The translations under genes were made by a program, and so were the position numbers. Shown piece by piece: positions 19,962 to 28,602 of a stretch of 38,789 bases of DNA. The stretch comes from Holospora curviuscula (lineage in GTDB: Bacteria > Pseudomonadota > Alphaproteobacteria > Holosporales > Holosporaceae). A model generated the notes under the pieces. It was not told the origin of the DNA. It saw only the letters and a program-made list of their open reading frames with translations, and did no database searches. Where the stretch lies: contig NZ_PHHC01000080.1 in assembly GCF_002930195.1 (NCBI RefSeq), positions 1 through 38,789 of the forward strand. The letters run 5' to 3'. The stretch's first letter is position 1; the number at the start of each line of letters is the position of its first letter.

Positions 19962-21344
19962 TTATTGTACTGTATTATTTAAAGAATAGCAAGCCCTATT
20001 TTTTAAGGAACCAGCCAAACTATTATTGTATCCCTGCTGAATTTCAACCCATTGAATAGATCCTATAAGCTCTGGGGAAGCTTGAACATAAACGGATTGC
20101 ATGTAAGGGGTTTTTCCCAAGAGTTGCCCTGTTTTTTTTCCTTTTTTTTCCAATAAAACGGGAAGACATGTTCCCTGTTTACTGATGTTAAACGCCAGTT
20201 GGCTTTTATGTAATATCTCCTGAAGCCGATACAAGCGGTGCTGCTTAATTTCAAAAGGCAGTTGACTCTTTAAGGCAGAAGGTGTACCAGGACGAGCACT
20301 GTACATAAACGAATAAGCTTGGCTATAGCCAACGCGAGCGGCAAGTTGGCACGTCTGCTCAAAATCTTCCTCGCTTTCTCCCGGATGCCCTACGATAAAA
20401 TCCGAAGAAAATGCTATATCTGGTCGCGCCTCTCGAAGATTTTCCAAAATGGTTTCGTACTCTAGAATAGTGTACTGACGATTCATTTCCTGTAAAACAC
20501 GATTAGACCCGGACTGCACAGGAAGATGTAAAAATGGCATCAGTTGAGGAATTTCTTTGTGGGCTTGAATAAGAGATTGTGTCATTTCTCTGGGGTGAGA
20601 AGTCATATAGCGCAATCGAAACAGCCCTTCTAGTTCTGCGCAACGATACAATAATTCTGAGAATGTTACAGTGTTGCCTTTCGGACTTTGACTGCTATAG
20701 GCATTTACATTTTGTCCCAATAATGTAAGCTCTTTTGCACCTTGTTTCAATAAATTTTGAGCTTCTTTCAGAATATCTTCTAACGGTCTTGAATACTCTG
20801 CACCCCGAGTATAAGGCACTACACAATACGTACAAAATTTATTACATCCTTCTTGAATGGAAAGCATAGCACTAACACCGTGGAACCCTCGAGGGACGTT
20901 AAGCTTATCAAATTTAGAAATTTTAGGAAATCCAATTCCTAGAATACCCTGTCCTGGGCCAACACCAGAAATGCGAGCACGCTCAATCTTAGCCAACAAT
21001 TCAGGAAGTTTATCATAAGTTTGAGGTCCGACCACTAAATCTACGTACGGCGCTCGTTTTAAAATATGTCCTCCCAGTGCCTGTGCAGAACAGCCTGCTA
21101 CGACAATTGTCATCTGTTTTCCTGACTCTTTACGCTGTTCTTTTAAAAGTCGCACGCGTCCTAAATCAGAAAATAATTTTTCTTCTGCTTTTTCGCGAAT
21201 CTGACACGTATTAAAAATTGCAATATCTGCATCCATTTTTGTACTCAACACATATCCTAACACAGTCAACATTTCTTCTATACGCTGAGTGTCATAGACG
21301 TTCATTTGACATCCGTAGGTTGTTATATGTAATGTTTTATGCAT
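19962..21344 (-). CDS. miaB: tRNA-2-methylthio-N6-(dimethylallyl)adenosine synthase
   Basis: Radical-SAM methylthiotransferase acting on i6A37 of tRNAs reading UNN codons. 460 residues, normal length. UPF0004 domain cysteines C12 (T-Y-G-C-Q-M-N), C47 (N-T-C-Q-I-R) and C85 (A-G-C-S-A-Q) bind the auxiliary cluster; the radical-SAM C-x3-C-x2-C is C167, C171, C174 in G-C-N-K-F-C-T-Y-C. A TRAM-like C-terminus follows. The ATG at 21344 has AGAGGA five bases upstream and overlaps the end of plsC by 8 bases, so the two are translationally coupled. The usual downstream phoH-ybeY genes are replaced by tRNA-Gln and pdhA. Confidence 0.96.
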   Translation of the reverse strand: MHKTLHITTYGCQMNVYDTQRIEEMLTVLGYVLSTKMDADIAIFNTCQIREKAEEKLFSDLGRVRLLKEQRKESGKQMTIVVAGCSAQALGGHILKRAPYVDLVVGPQTYDKLPELLAKIERARISGVGPGQGILGIGFPKISKFDKLNVPRGFHGVSAMLSIQEGCNKFCTYCVVPYTRGAEYSRPLEDILKEAQNLLKQGAKELTLLGQNVNAYSSQSPKGNTVTFSELLYRCAELEGLFRLRYMTSHPREMTQSLIQAHKEIPQLMPFLHLPVQSGSNRVLQEMNRQYTILEYETILENLREARPDIAFSSDFIVGHPGESEEDFEQTCQLAARVGYSQAYSFMYSARPGTPSALKSQLPFEIKQHRLYRLQEILHKSQLAFNISKQGTCLPVLLEKKGKKTGQLLGKTPYMQSVYVQASPELIGSIQWVEIQQGYNNSLAGSLKNRACYSLNNTVQ

Positions 21345-22134
21345 AATTGTCCTCTATTTTTAAACTTTTTGATATTCCGCATCGTACAGTATATGCAGCC
21401 CGGGCTGCAGAACGCTTTCGACAAGAACCCGCAGCAAAAGGAGAATGAAAGGTAATGGCCACTGTTAGTGAGCGCCAACCAAGATTTTGAAATAAATGGG
21501 GAAATAGCGCAGCATCTCCAATCCAGCTTAGATGGCGTCTAACCCAAGATAATGCAGGAAAACCATTAATTTCTACATAACATATAGAAATAGGTTGAAT
21601 ATTAATATGAGCACTTAATTCAAAAAAAGCTTGGTAAAAAAGCTCTGTTAAAATTCCGTTTCCTGTAGTGCCTTCTGCAAACACTAAGACTGGTTTATTT
21701 TCCTGAATGGATTGACGGATATTTTTTTGCCCTTCACGAATCCCTCTTAATGTTCTTTGAATAAAAATAGTCCCCAGTTGACGGGCAATCCACCCGATCA
21801 GAGGCCAGGCTTTTACTTCCTTTTTTGCAACAAAAACATACGGAACTTGTTCTCCCAACAGCATAATATCTAAGTAAGATAAGTGGTTGGAAACTGCCAA
21901 AATTTCTTGAGTACAGGAAACCCCTTGTATAATAACTTTATTGATACCTGCACACCTACGAATCCCCCGATACAGTAATTTTTTTAAAAAAAACACTCCC
22001 TGAGTGTTTGGAAATACCCAGGATATCATCCCTATAATAACGCCACTTAACAAAAGAAGACACACTCCCCCCATACGAAACAGAGCACGAATACGGCTTT
22101 GCTTGAAGCGCAGCACCGGACTTTTAGAATTCAT
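21337..22134 (-). CDS. plsC: 1-acyl-sn-glycerol-3-phosphate acyltransferase family (PlsC-like)
   Basis: 265 residues. The catalytic H-x4-D is H84-L-S-Y-L-D89 and the substrate-binding E-G-T is at 154-156 (F-A-E-G-T-T). A hydrophobic segment at about 23-41 anchors it in the inner membrane. The family makes phosphatidic acid from lysophosphatidic acid. The ATG overlaps the stop of the upstream GNAT gene by four bases (ATGA) and the 3' end overlaps miaB. In many Alphaproteobacteria a PlsC paralogue in this position (OlsA) acts with the upstream N-acyltransferase to make ornithine lipid, so that role is possible; phospholipid synthesis is equally so. Confidence 0.9.
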   Translation of the reverse strand: MNSKSPVLRFKQSRIRALFRMGGVCLLLLSGVIIGMISWVFPNTQGVFFLKKLLYRGIRRCAGINKVIIQGVSCTQEILAVSNHLSYLDIMLLGEQVPYVFVAKKEVKAWPLIGWIARQLGTIFIQRTLRGIREGQKNIRQSIQENKPVLVFAEGTTGNGILTELFYQAFFELSAHINIQPISICYVEINGFPALSWVRRHLSWIGDAALFPHLFQNLGWRSLTVAITFHSPFAAGSCRKRSAARAAYTVRCGISKSLKIEDNYA

Positions 22135-22853
22135 CGCGCTCCATAGGCTCCTAGGACGAGTCGTTGTGTATCAACAACAACACACACATCTAAGGAAGAA
22201 AACCCGAAATCTTGAAATACTCCTTGTCCAATCCATCCCCCCACCTGGAGATACCCTCGCAACAAAGCGGGAATTTCATTCCAAGCTCTAGTAATGTCGA
22301 TTTTTTCTGGCGCTAAGATTTCAAGTAATGCTGCGTTAGCGGGAAGTACTTCTGGTCGTATATATTCTGGCGCCATGTAAGCATAATGCAAATAGGAAAA
22401 TCCATGGTGATATTTTTCCGGTATTGTGCCTGAAAAACTTCCGCACCCAAATAAGTACCGAATATTGTGCCGATGAATGTAGTCCGCTAATCCTTTCCAC
22501 AACAAACGAATAATACCTTGACTACGGTACGCACGATCTACACAGGCCCGTCCTAATTCTAAAATGTTATGTTTTGAGTTAAGTAATTTTTGAATATTAA
22601 ACTCACTTTGAGAATAAAATGCACCACAACGTTGGGCAGTTTCTCGAGAAATAAGACGATAGGTTCCCACAATACGTTTACTGACTACTTCTTCCACTAC
22701 AAGATGATCACATACTTCATCAAAAGCGTCCACATCTATTCCTTCTGGGGAGGCGTTCATAAGTTCTTTGTAGTATACGGTATAACGTAAACGTTGGGCC
22801 TTCATAATTTCTTCTGGAAGTGTTGTAACCCGCACAATAAATGGCTCAGACAC
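22131..22853 (-). CDS. GNAT-fold N-acyltransferase, OlsB/hemolysin-like
   Basis: About 240 residues. Features: L-R-Y-T-V-Y-Y-K-E-L near the N-terminus, F-D-E-V-C-D-H-L-V-V, G-T-Y-R-L, L-E-L-G-R-A-C-V, Y-R-S-Q-G-I-I-R-L-L-W-K-G-L and F-G-C-G-S-F-S-G, the pattern of the acyl-ACP-dependent OlsB family (once labelled hemolysins) that acylates ornithine or related amines. An ATG at 22874 is in frame, but the GTG at 22853 has AAGGGG six bases upstream and gives M-S-E-P-F-I-V, so I prefer it. First gene of the GNAT-plsC-miaB unit, overlapping plsC by 4 bases. Likely makes a lyso-lipid for the adjacent acyltransferase; the amine substrate cannot be told. Confidence 0.85.
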   Translation of the reverse strand: MSEPFIVRVTTLPEEIMKAQRLRYTVYYKELMNASPEGIDVDAFDEVCDHLVVEEVVSKRIVGTYRLISRETAQRCGAFYSQSEFNIQKLLNSKHNILELGRACVDRAYRSQGIIRLLWKGLADYIHRHNIRYLFGCGSFSGTIPEKYHHGFSYLHYAYMAPEYIRPEVLPANAALLEILAPEKIDITRAWNEIPALLRGYLQVGGWIGQGVFQDFGFSSLDVCVVVDTQRLVLGAYGAR

Positions 22854-22874
22854 AAAAAACCCCTTACAAAACAT

Positions 22875-23310
22875 TTTTTAATTATACGCGTGTTACAAAA
22901 AAAAAAAAGGATGATACAAAAATTATTCAGGTCTGGACAGAAAGGAATGGAATTAAAGTGTCTGAATATGGATCAATAGTGAAAATCTTTTCTAACGCAA
23001 CCTGCTTATAGCAAAGCTTCTACAGTAATAGAGCATTCACAGTTTTAAATTGAAACCTAGGTAGTGTGGTGCGTGAATCCTAGAAGTTGGCAATGGTGCC
23101 ATTTAAGCCGAATTAAGCGTATAAAAAAGAACTCGCTTCACACCCATGAGAGACCCTGATACCGTAGATAATTTTTGGAAACTAATTATTTCTATCCAAG
23201 CTCCTTTCGGTCTTCTCCGTATTCTTGATTAACTTAAACACTACATACTAATTCAACTTAAAGATGGGATTTTAAAAAGTTCAAGTAAGGCTTTATAGAG
23301 TTTAATACAT
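22875..23310. other. upstream region of the GNAT-plsC-miaB operon
   Basis: AT-rich, with a run of 12 A on the plus strand at about 22897-22908. No gene recognised; no promoter stood out. Confidence 0.4.
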
Positions 23311-23314
23311 TAAG

Positions 23315-23640
23315 TAATACTTATGGTTAATCCATCGTTTCATAGTAGCCCAGACTTTTTCAATGGGGTTCAGAGCGAAAGACTATGGACCTTTAGGCAA
23401 GCGAATCTATCACTTTTTTATCTTATAAATTAAAAAGATTTGTATTGGAAGAATTATTAAAAGCCATGGCTGCTATGGATTGATTGTTCACTAAGCCAGC
23501 TATACTATAGATTTTTTTGGAATATGTACCACGCTTTTTACTAACCAATTTTTAACTTCTCTTACCCCAACTTTTGTCTTTGCAAATTGTCCATCTTTAT
23601 ACCCATTTTATCACTCTATACAAAAATTTTACGCGCTATA
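23315..23640 (-). mobile_element. IS630-family transposase relic
   Basis: Minus-strand fragments in several frames recall an IS630 transposase: G-L-V-N-N-Q-S-I-A-A-M-A-F, N-T-N-L-F-N-L, then L-N-P-I-E-K-V-W-A-T-M-K-R-W-I-N at about 23370-23320, the typical end of the catalytic domain. Frameshifts and stops are frequent and the ends are not visible. Confidence 0.6.
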
Positions 23641-24473
23641 TTGTTGATGATTTCTTGAGAATTTATTTTTAACTGATTTTGGATTATGATTGCTTTACTG
23701 TCTAATCGTGCTCTAGGCTTGATGACTCTTTTTTTTCGTACTGTATCTATCCTCTACTTAAGCCACGTTTACTTACGATAACTATTGTTACACTTTTGTT
23801 TGAATCATTAATCAATTTTTTATGTTCTATTACACTTTTCTTTCATTCTAGACTGTATTGTATTTTTGTCATTTTCTGAAAAGTATAGGAAATCTAATCC
23901 TATTTTCAAGCTAAATTACTACACAACCCGCTTCCTTTTCGAACTTAATACGATATGATTTTCTCCAGCAGTTCCAGAATTCCTTTTACATTGTGCCCCA
24001 AAGCAAAGTTTATCCCGCTCCAATTCAACCATTGCAGCGCTGTCATTTATGTATTTTGCAAAGAAGTAAACGATATACTTTTCAGGCTTTGTGAAATATG
24101 TATTTAATTTTTTTGCTATAAAGATACATTAACTCTATGAATCGTTCATCGAATACGTTCTCAAAATTTATTTTTCAAAATAGGGAAACGTTTATAATCT
24201 CTGTGTTTAATAAGATCTTTAATAAACTTTAGCCTAACACATTTTAAGCGACCATTCACCAAGCTCTAATTATTGCTATAATACACTTTAAGTGTTGATA
24301 GGTCGTCTTGGACGATTTCTCCCATCAATCACTCAACGTTTTTAAGCTTTGAAATCTGGTACTAACTTCATGAGTTGATTGAAATTTTGATAATTTTTAT
24401 CTCAAATTTAGTACTAGAAGAATCCACGCTTTCCTCTGTGCTCAGCTAAAATTTTTTCCGAGTTTCCTCAATC
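23641..24473. other. decayed spacer with a short stop-to-stop open frame
   Basis: Mostly AT-rich debris. On the minus strand a 64-codon stop-to-stop frame (about 24118 to 23925) reads F-T-K-P-E-K-Y-I-V-Y-F-F-A-K-Y, then M-V-E-L-E-R-D-K-L-C-F-G-A-Q-C and G-T-A-G-E-N-H-I-V. Its composition looks gene-like but there is no good start and I recognise no family, so I treat it as a possible remnant. Confidence 0.3.
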
Positions 24474-25898
24474 TTATCGCAACAGGTGCGCGTGATCTTC
24501 CTCAAGAATTTGATGACATTTTTTAAAATTTTTAATCTTTTGTGCAAACTTTTCTTGAAAATTCACCCAAAATTCAATTGTTTCATGGTGTTGTTCCGGA
24601 TTTTGTGAATCCAGTCCAGCTTTTTGAGATATGGTATTAATATGTTTCTCAAGGGACTTATCAAAGTATATGTAGGTTAATTCTTCTTCACTATAGGGAT
24701 TATTCATAGCATTAAGCACTGAACTCTGCAACACTAGAGGTTCTGGATCTTGTTCTTGTTGAATATTCTGTAGCAGAGTTTTATTATTTTGATGAGAATT
24801 TATTTCGACGGATGCTAAATAAACAGTTTGAATATGACGCAATACCTTATTTAAATATTTATGAAAAACTTCTAAATTGTTAATCCGGTCTTTATTGTGT
24901 TGAAGCCGAAGAGCCTGAACTTCAAGTTTTTGCTGACGCTGTTTCTTAAAACATTCAGCCAATGATGCCGGAATTTTCTTCATATCCTCAAGATGAGAAA
25001 AACGTAAATCATTGAGTTGTTTCTGACAGATCTCCCATTGAGTGCGATGATAGGTAAAAAAATCTTTTAAACGTGTATTAAGATCTTGACTCAAATATCC
25101 GTGCGGATTACTCGTAAATTCACTACTTAACATATTGAGTGTTAAATCTAGGGGTAGGGCTTGAACCATTTCAATCTGTTGGGATTGGTTTTGTTTTTCT
25201 TCTCCAAATATAGCCCCTAGAATAAATTTTTGTTCTGAGGGAAATCGATTGTGTTTGAGCAAGAGTGCTTGTAATTTTTCTTTCATATGTACTACCAGCT
25301 CTGAATCATTGTATCTCTCTTTAAATTTTAGGGCTTTAGCAATAATTTTATCTCCTGAAGTATTTTCAGGAAATAAGACATTAAAGTCTTCCTTATTAAA
25401 TCTGTACACTCGCGTAAAATAGCAATCAAAATCTTTTCCTCTTAAAAGCGCTAGAATATCCGTTTTCAGCTCAACGCTTGTACGCTTAAATTTTTTTTCT
25501 TTTCCTTGCATACTATGCACGGCTTTTTTAATATGCTCCTTACATTTTATTAGAATTTTCTTTACTCCTTGCGTATCATCGGAAAAAGTATTGGTGCTTT
25601 CTAATTCCTCTAAAATATTGTCTTGTAAGTGTCCTTTAATACGCTGCTTTAGATCCTGAACAAAGTTTTTTAATTTGTCTTTCTTAATGTAGGGAAGCAT
25701 CTTATCCAGAATAAAAGTTTTAATTTCCTGCCAATCTTTCTGTTTTATTCCAGACTGTTCATTCATACATTCATTAAACATCGTTAAAAATTGTTCCGCG
25801 TTCCTACGTTGTTCTAAATCTGTTAAAACAGAAAACCCTTGACAACTTGTCATTATCAATAAGTAAACATATTTAAATTTTAATTTTCTAGTATTCAT
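24474..25898 (-). CDS. exported protein of unknown function (family B, intact copy)
   Basis: 474 residues from the ATG at 25898, which has GGAAG eight bases upstream; an upstream ATG (25922) adds eight residues but lacks such a site. Residues 1-23 are basic then hydrophobic (K-Y-V-Y-L-L-I-M-T-S-C-Q-G-F-S) and may act as a signal peptide; the Cys at 19 is not in a clear lipobox. The rest is charged, mostly helical-looking and hydrophilic, without a motif I know. A conserved block at about 145-232 (K-T-D-I-L-A-L-L-R-G-K-D-F to L-L-K-H-N-R and G-A-I-F-G) and the C-terminal segment 275-470 are shared with the broken paralogue at 15713-16985. A promoter lies directly upstream. A secreted, lineage-specific role is inference. 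Confidence 0.75.
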   Translation of the reverse strand: MNTRKLKFKYVYLLIMTSCQGFSVLTDLEQRRNAEQFLTMFNECMNEQSGIKQKDWQEIKTFILDKMLPYIKKDKLKNFVQDLKQRIKGHLQDNILEELESTNTFSDDTQGVKKILIKCKEHIKKAVHSMQGKEKKFKRTSVELKTDILALLRGKDFDCYFTRVYRFNKEDFNVLFPENTSGDKIIAKALKFKERYNDSELVVHMKEKLQALLLKHNRFPSEQKFILGAIFGEEKQNQSQQIEMVQALPLDLTLNMLSSEFTSNPHGYLSQDLNTRLKDFFTYHRTQWEICQKQLNDLRFSHLEDMKKIPASLAECFKKQRQQKLEVQALRLQHNKDRINNLEVFHKYLNKVLRHIQTVYLASVEINSHQNNKTLLQNIQQEQDPEPLVLQSSVLNAMNNPYSEEELTYIYFDKSLEKHINTISQKAGLDSQNPEQHHETIEFWVNFQEKFAQKIKNFKKCHQILEEDHAHLLR

Positions 25899-25930
25899 AA
25901 TAAAATCTTCCAAAAATAGCATACTGTTGC

Positions 25931-25960
25931 ACTGTAGGGTATGAAACTGTTTTCTGTCAA
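25931..25960 (-). promoter_or_regulatory. sigma70-like promoter of the family B gene
   Basis: On the minus strand a perfect TTGACA (25955-25960), 18-base spacer and TACAGT (25931-25936), 32 bases upstream of the preferred ATG at 25898. Transcription would begin near 25923, so the ATG at 25922 could hardly be used, which supports the downstream start. Confidence 0.55.
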
Positions 25961-26217
25961 GCTAACCTGTCATAATTTTTTAGGGTGAGTAATTGTTATT
26001 GTAGTCCTGTAGAAAATTCTAGTTGCTTACCATCTCAAACAATGAATATACACTTCTGAAAAGGAGTAATTTAGATACTTTTCCGAAAATTTGAACAAGA
26101 GCTCATAAACAATATAATCCGTGAGAAACTCTCCCAGAAAGATCCTTAAGCTCTTGTACTCTTGGCGCGTTTGTTTTAAAATCCAGATCACTGGTAGACT
26201 TGGAAAACAAAAAATAT

Positions 26218-26499
26218 ATGGTAGATTTAGAAGATATTACAAAAGTTGCAAAACTTGCTAAGATCCGCCTTACACAAGAAGAAATAAAAAAATTTTCTAA
26301 AGATCTGGCGCAAGTATTTGAGTGGGCTGAGCAGCTAGACCAGGTTTGTCTTCAGAACCATTCTCAGCTACCAACCCGATTTTGCCCTATGGTAGCAGAT
26401 GTGCCGTCGGCTTCTGTGGATGTACAGATAGTGTTATCTAACGCCCCAGAACGGCACCAAGATTACTTTGTTGTACCGAGTGTTTTGGGGGACTTTTAG
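26218..26499 (+). CDS. gatC: Asp/Glu-tRNA amidotransferase subunit C
   Basis: Small subunit that clamps GatA and GatB together in the GatCAB transamidase. 93 residues from the ATG at 26218; a TTG at 26200 would add six. M-V-D-L-E-D-I-T-K-V-A-K-L-A-K-I-R-L-T-Q-E-E matches the family N-terminus and favours the ATG. The C-terminus keeps the R-x-D pattern in a changed form (M-V-A-D-V-P). The gatA ATG follows the gatC stop by one base, so they form one transcript. Confidence 0.93.
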   Translation: MVDLEDITKVAKLAKIRLTQEEIKKFSKDLAQVFEWAEQLDQVCLQNHSQLPTRFCPMVADVPSASVDVQIVLSNAPERHQDYFVVPSVLGDF

Positions 26500-26500
26500 T

Positions 26501-27964
26501 ATGAAACACTCCGATATATTATCGTTAACTCTGTCCCAAGCCAAGCGCGCTCTTTCTCGAGGAGATCTTTCTAGCGTAGAACTCACTGAATGTTACGTAG
26601 ATCGTATGACCTCTTTAAACCCTACTTACAATGCTTATATTACCCCCTGTGAAGAATTGGCTATTGAGATGGCAAAAAAAAGTGATGACCGCAGAAAAAA
26701 AGGAATCTCTGGCGGTTTAGAGGGCATCCCATTAGCCATTAAAGATGTGTTTTGCACAAAAGGCCTGCGCACTACTTTTGCTTCGAAAATAATGGAAAAT
26801 TTTGTGCCTCAGTATTCCTCTACCGTGACAGAGCGCTTAGAGCAAAATGGTGGCGTATTTCTAGGAAAAGCAAACTTAGATGAATTTTGTATGGGGTCTA
26901 TGAATACGTATAGTATTGCAGGTTCTGTGGCAAATCCCTGGGATATCTCCTGTGTTTCTGGGGGATCTTCTGGAGGCAGTACTGCGACTGTTGCCGCCGG
27001 AATCGCTTTGGGAGCTGTAGGTTCGGATACGGGAGGCTCTATTCGACAACCTGCCGCTTTTTGTGGTGTTGTAGGGATGCGTCCCACCTATGGCTGGGTA
27101 TCTCGGTATGGTATGGGAGCATTTTGTTCGTCTTTAGATCAGGGAGGTCCTATTGGACGAACTGTTGAAGATACTGCTCATATTTTTCAGGCAATTTGTG
27201 GCTATGATCCAAAAGATTCTACCAGTTGTGATCTAAAAGTACCTGATGTGCTGGGGATGTTAACACGTTCTGTGAAGGGGATGAGCGTTGGTATCCCAAG
27301 AGAGTTCTATGAAGCTTCTTATTCACAGGATGTACGTCGTTATTGGGACCAAAGTCGCGCTATATTAGAAGACGCAGGATGTCGTATTGAAATGGTATCT
27401 TTACCCTATGCTTCCTTTGCGTTACCGTGCTATTACATGATTGTATGTGCGGAAGCTGCCTCTAATTTGGCACGATATGATGGAGTGAAGTACGGGCTAC
27501 GGTGTCATGGAAACACTTTAGAAGAGATGTATTGCAACACTCGGGGCGCAGGATTTGGTCCGGAAGTAAAGCGTCGTATTTTAATTGGAACCTATATTTT
27601 ATCTCATGGCTATTATGATGCTTATTACGGAAAAGCAGTGCGTATTCGCAATTTAATTCAAGAAGATTTTGTGAAGGTATTTAAGAATGTAGATGTGCTT
27701 TTGATGCCTACAACGCCCACTGCCGCATTTCCTCTGGCTCAAGCACCTAGAGATCCTGTGACTATTTACCTCAACGATATTTTGACTGTTCCTGCTAATA
27801 TTGGTAACGTGTGCGGAATTTCTGTTCCATGTGGTCTTTCTGAGGCGGGGCTCCCGCTTGGAATTCAAATTTTAGCGCCTGCCTTTGAAGATGGACGGCT
27901 ATTTCAGTTTGGACAGGTTTTAGAGCGCGCCAGTGGATTTCCTTCCCTTCCTTTTTTGAAATAA
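26501..27964 (+). CDS. gatA: Asp/Glu-tRNA amidotransferase subunit A
   Basis: Amidase subunit releasing ammonia from glutamine for conversion of Glu-tRNA-Gln (and often Asp-tRNA-Asn). 487 residues. The Ser-cisSer-Lys triad is present: K81 in A-I-K-D-V, S156 in G-G-S-S-G-G-S and S180 in G-S-D-T-G-G-S-I-R. The frame opens earlier (26468) but the ATG at 26501 directly follows the gatC stop, has GGGGGA about 9 bases upstream and starts at the family position. gatB, which often follows, is absent; ISAs1 debris starts within 20 bases of the stop. The nearby tRNA-Gln(UUG) is a plausible substrate. Confidence 0.96.
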   Translation: MKHSDILSLTLSQAKRALSRGDLSSVELTECYVDRMTSLNPTYNAYITPCEELAIEMAKKSDDRRKKGISGGLEGIPLAIKDVFCTKGLRTTFASKIMENFVPQYSSTVTERLEQNGGVFLGKANLDEFCMGSMNTYSIAGSVANPWDISCVSGGSSGGSTATVAAGIALGAVGSDTGGSIRQPAAFCGVVGMRPTYGWVSRYGMGAFCSSLDQGGPIGRTVEDTAHIFQAICGYDPKDSTSCDLKVPDVLGMLTRSVKGMSVGIPREFYEASYSQDVRRYWDQSRAILEDAGCRIEMVSLPYASFALPCYYMIVCAEAASNLARYDGVKYGLRCHGNTLEEMYCNTRGAGFGPEVKRRILIGTYILSHGYYDAYYGKAVRIRNLIQEDFVKVFKNVDVLLMPTTPTAAFPLAQAPRDPVTIYLNDILTVPANIGNVCGISVPCGLSEAGLPLGIQILAPAFEDGRLFQFGQVLERASGFPSLPFLK

Positions 27965-27979
27965 GAGACAAGCACTGAT

Positions 27980-28430
27980 AAAAATGGAATCGTTTTTTAA
28001 ACTTTGTTTAGAAAAACAATGATTTTATCTGCAACGTTATAGAGACAATAGATCTTCTACGATTCAGCCAATCCAATATTTTCGGTATTACTGTGAGCGC
28101 GTTACTTGTATCCCTTCTCTTGGCCTAGCCTTTGTAGCAAAAGCGCATATTTTATGTAACATCTCCGCCATCATAACTGCGCCTTAGTGCCTTTCCATCG
28201 ATTGCTATACCATTGCCTGGCTATTTTTACTTATGCGCTTCACTCAGGTAGAAAATAGATCTTGACTCAACATCTTGTCATCCCTCAGCCCTGCATAGCG
28301 CTGCGCACAAAGCCGCTAAGAATACCTCAGACATCCCATGCACCCTATTCCTATTGGATCTAGGATCTTTTAGGGGTTTAAAATGATCGCCCCCCCTTCT
28401 TCTATTTCTTTCATTAACTTTACCTTAAAT
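27980..28430 (-). mobile_element. ISAs1-family transposase relic (N-terminal and central part)
   Basis: Minus-strand reading: L-K-D-P-R-S-N-R-N-R-V-H-G-M, F-L-A-A-L-C-A-A-L-C-R-A-E-G, then G-I-A-I-D-G-K-A-L-R-R-S-Y-D near 28209-28165 and S-N-A-L-T-V-I-P-K-I-L-D-W-L near 28095-28050. These are successive ISAs1 blocks, including A-I-D-G-K-x-L-R with the first catalytic Asp. Stops and frameshifts separate them and the C-terminal half is absent. Confidence 0.65.
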
Positions 28431-28602
28431 GGTTCACCCTTCAAGGCATTCCCTATTATTTTTCTTTTTTGAAATATTTATTGTTATGAGGGGGCCCTGG
28501 GTTGGGGGAATAAGGGGGTAAAAACATTATTTTTTAGCCAACAGATGCAATGAGTACGCTTATTTTTTTGAGATCATTACCCAATTTTATGTATTCTATT
28601 TT
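28431..28602. other. short debris between ISAs1 and IS481 elements
   Basis: Contains a G-rich patch near 28489-28520. No gene recognised. Confidence 0.35.

Noticed and set aside
26809-27087. 92-codon minus-strand frame inside gatA
   Set aside because: Antisense shadow; Pro/Glu-rich composition follows from the gatA glycine/serine block.
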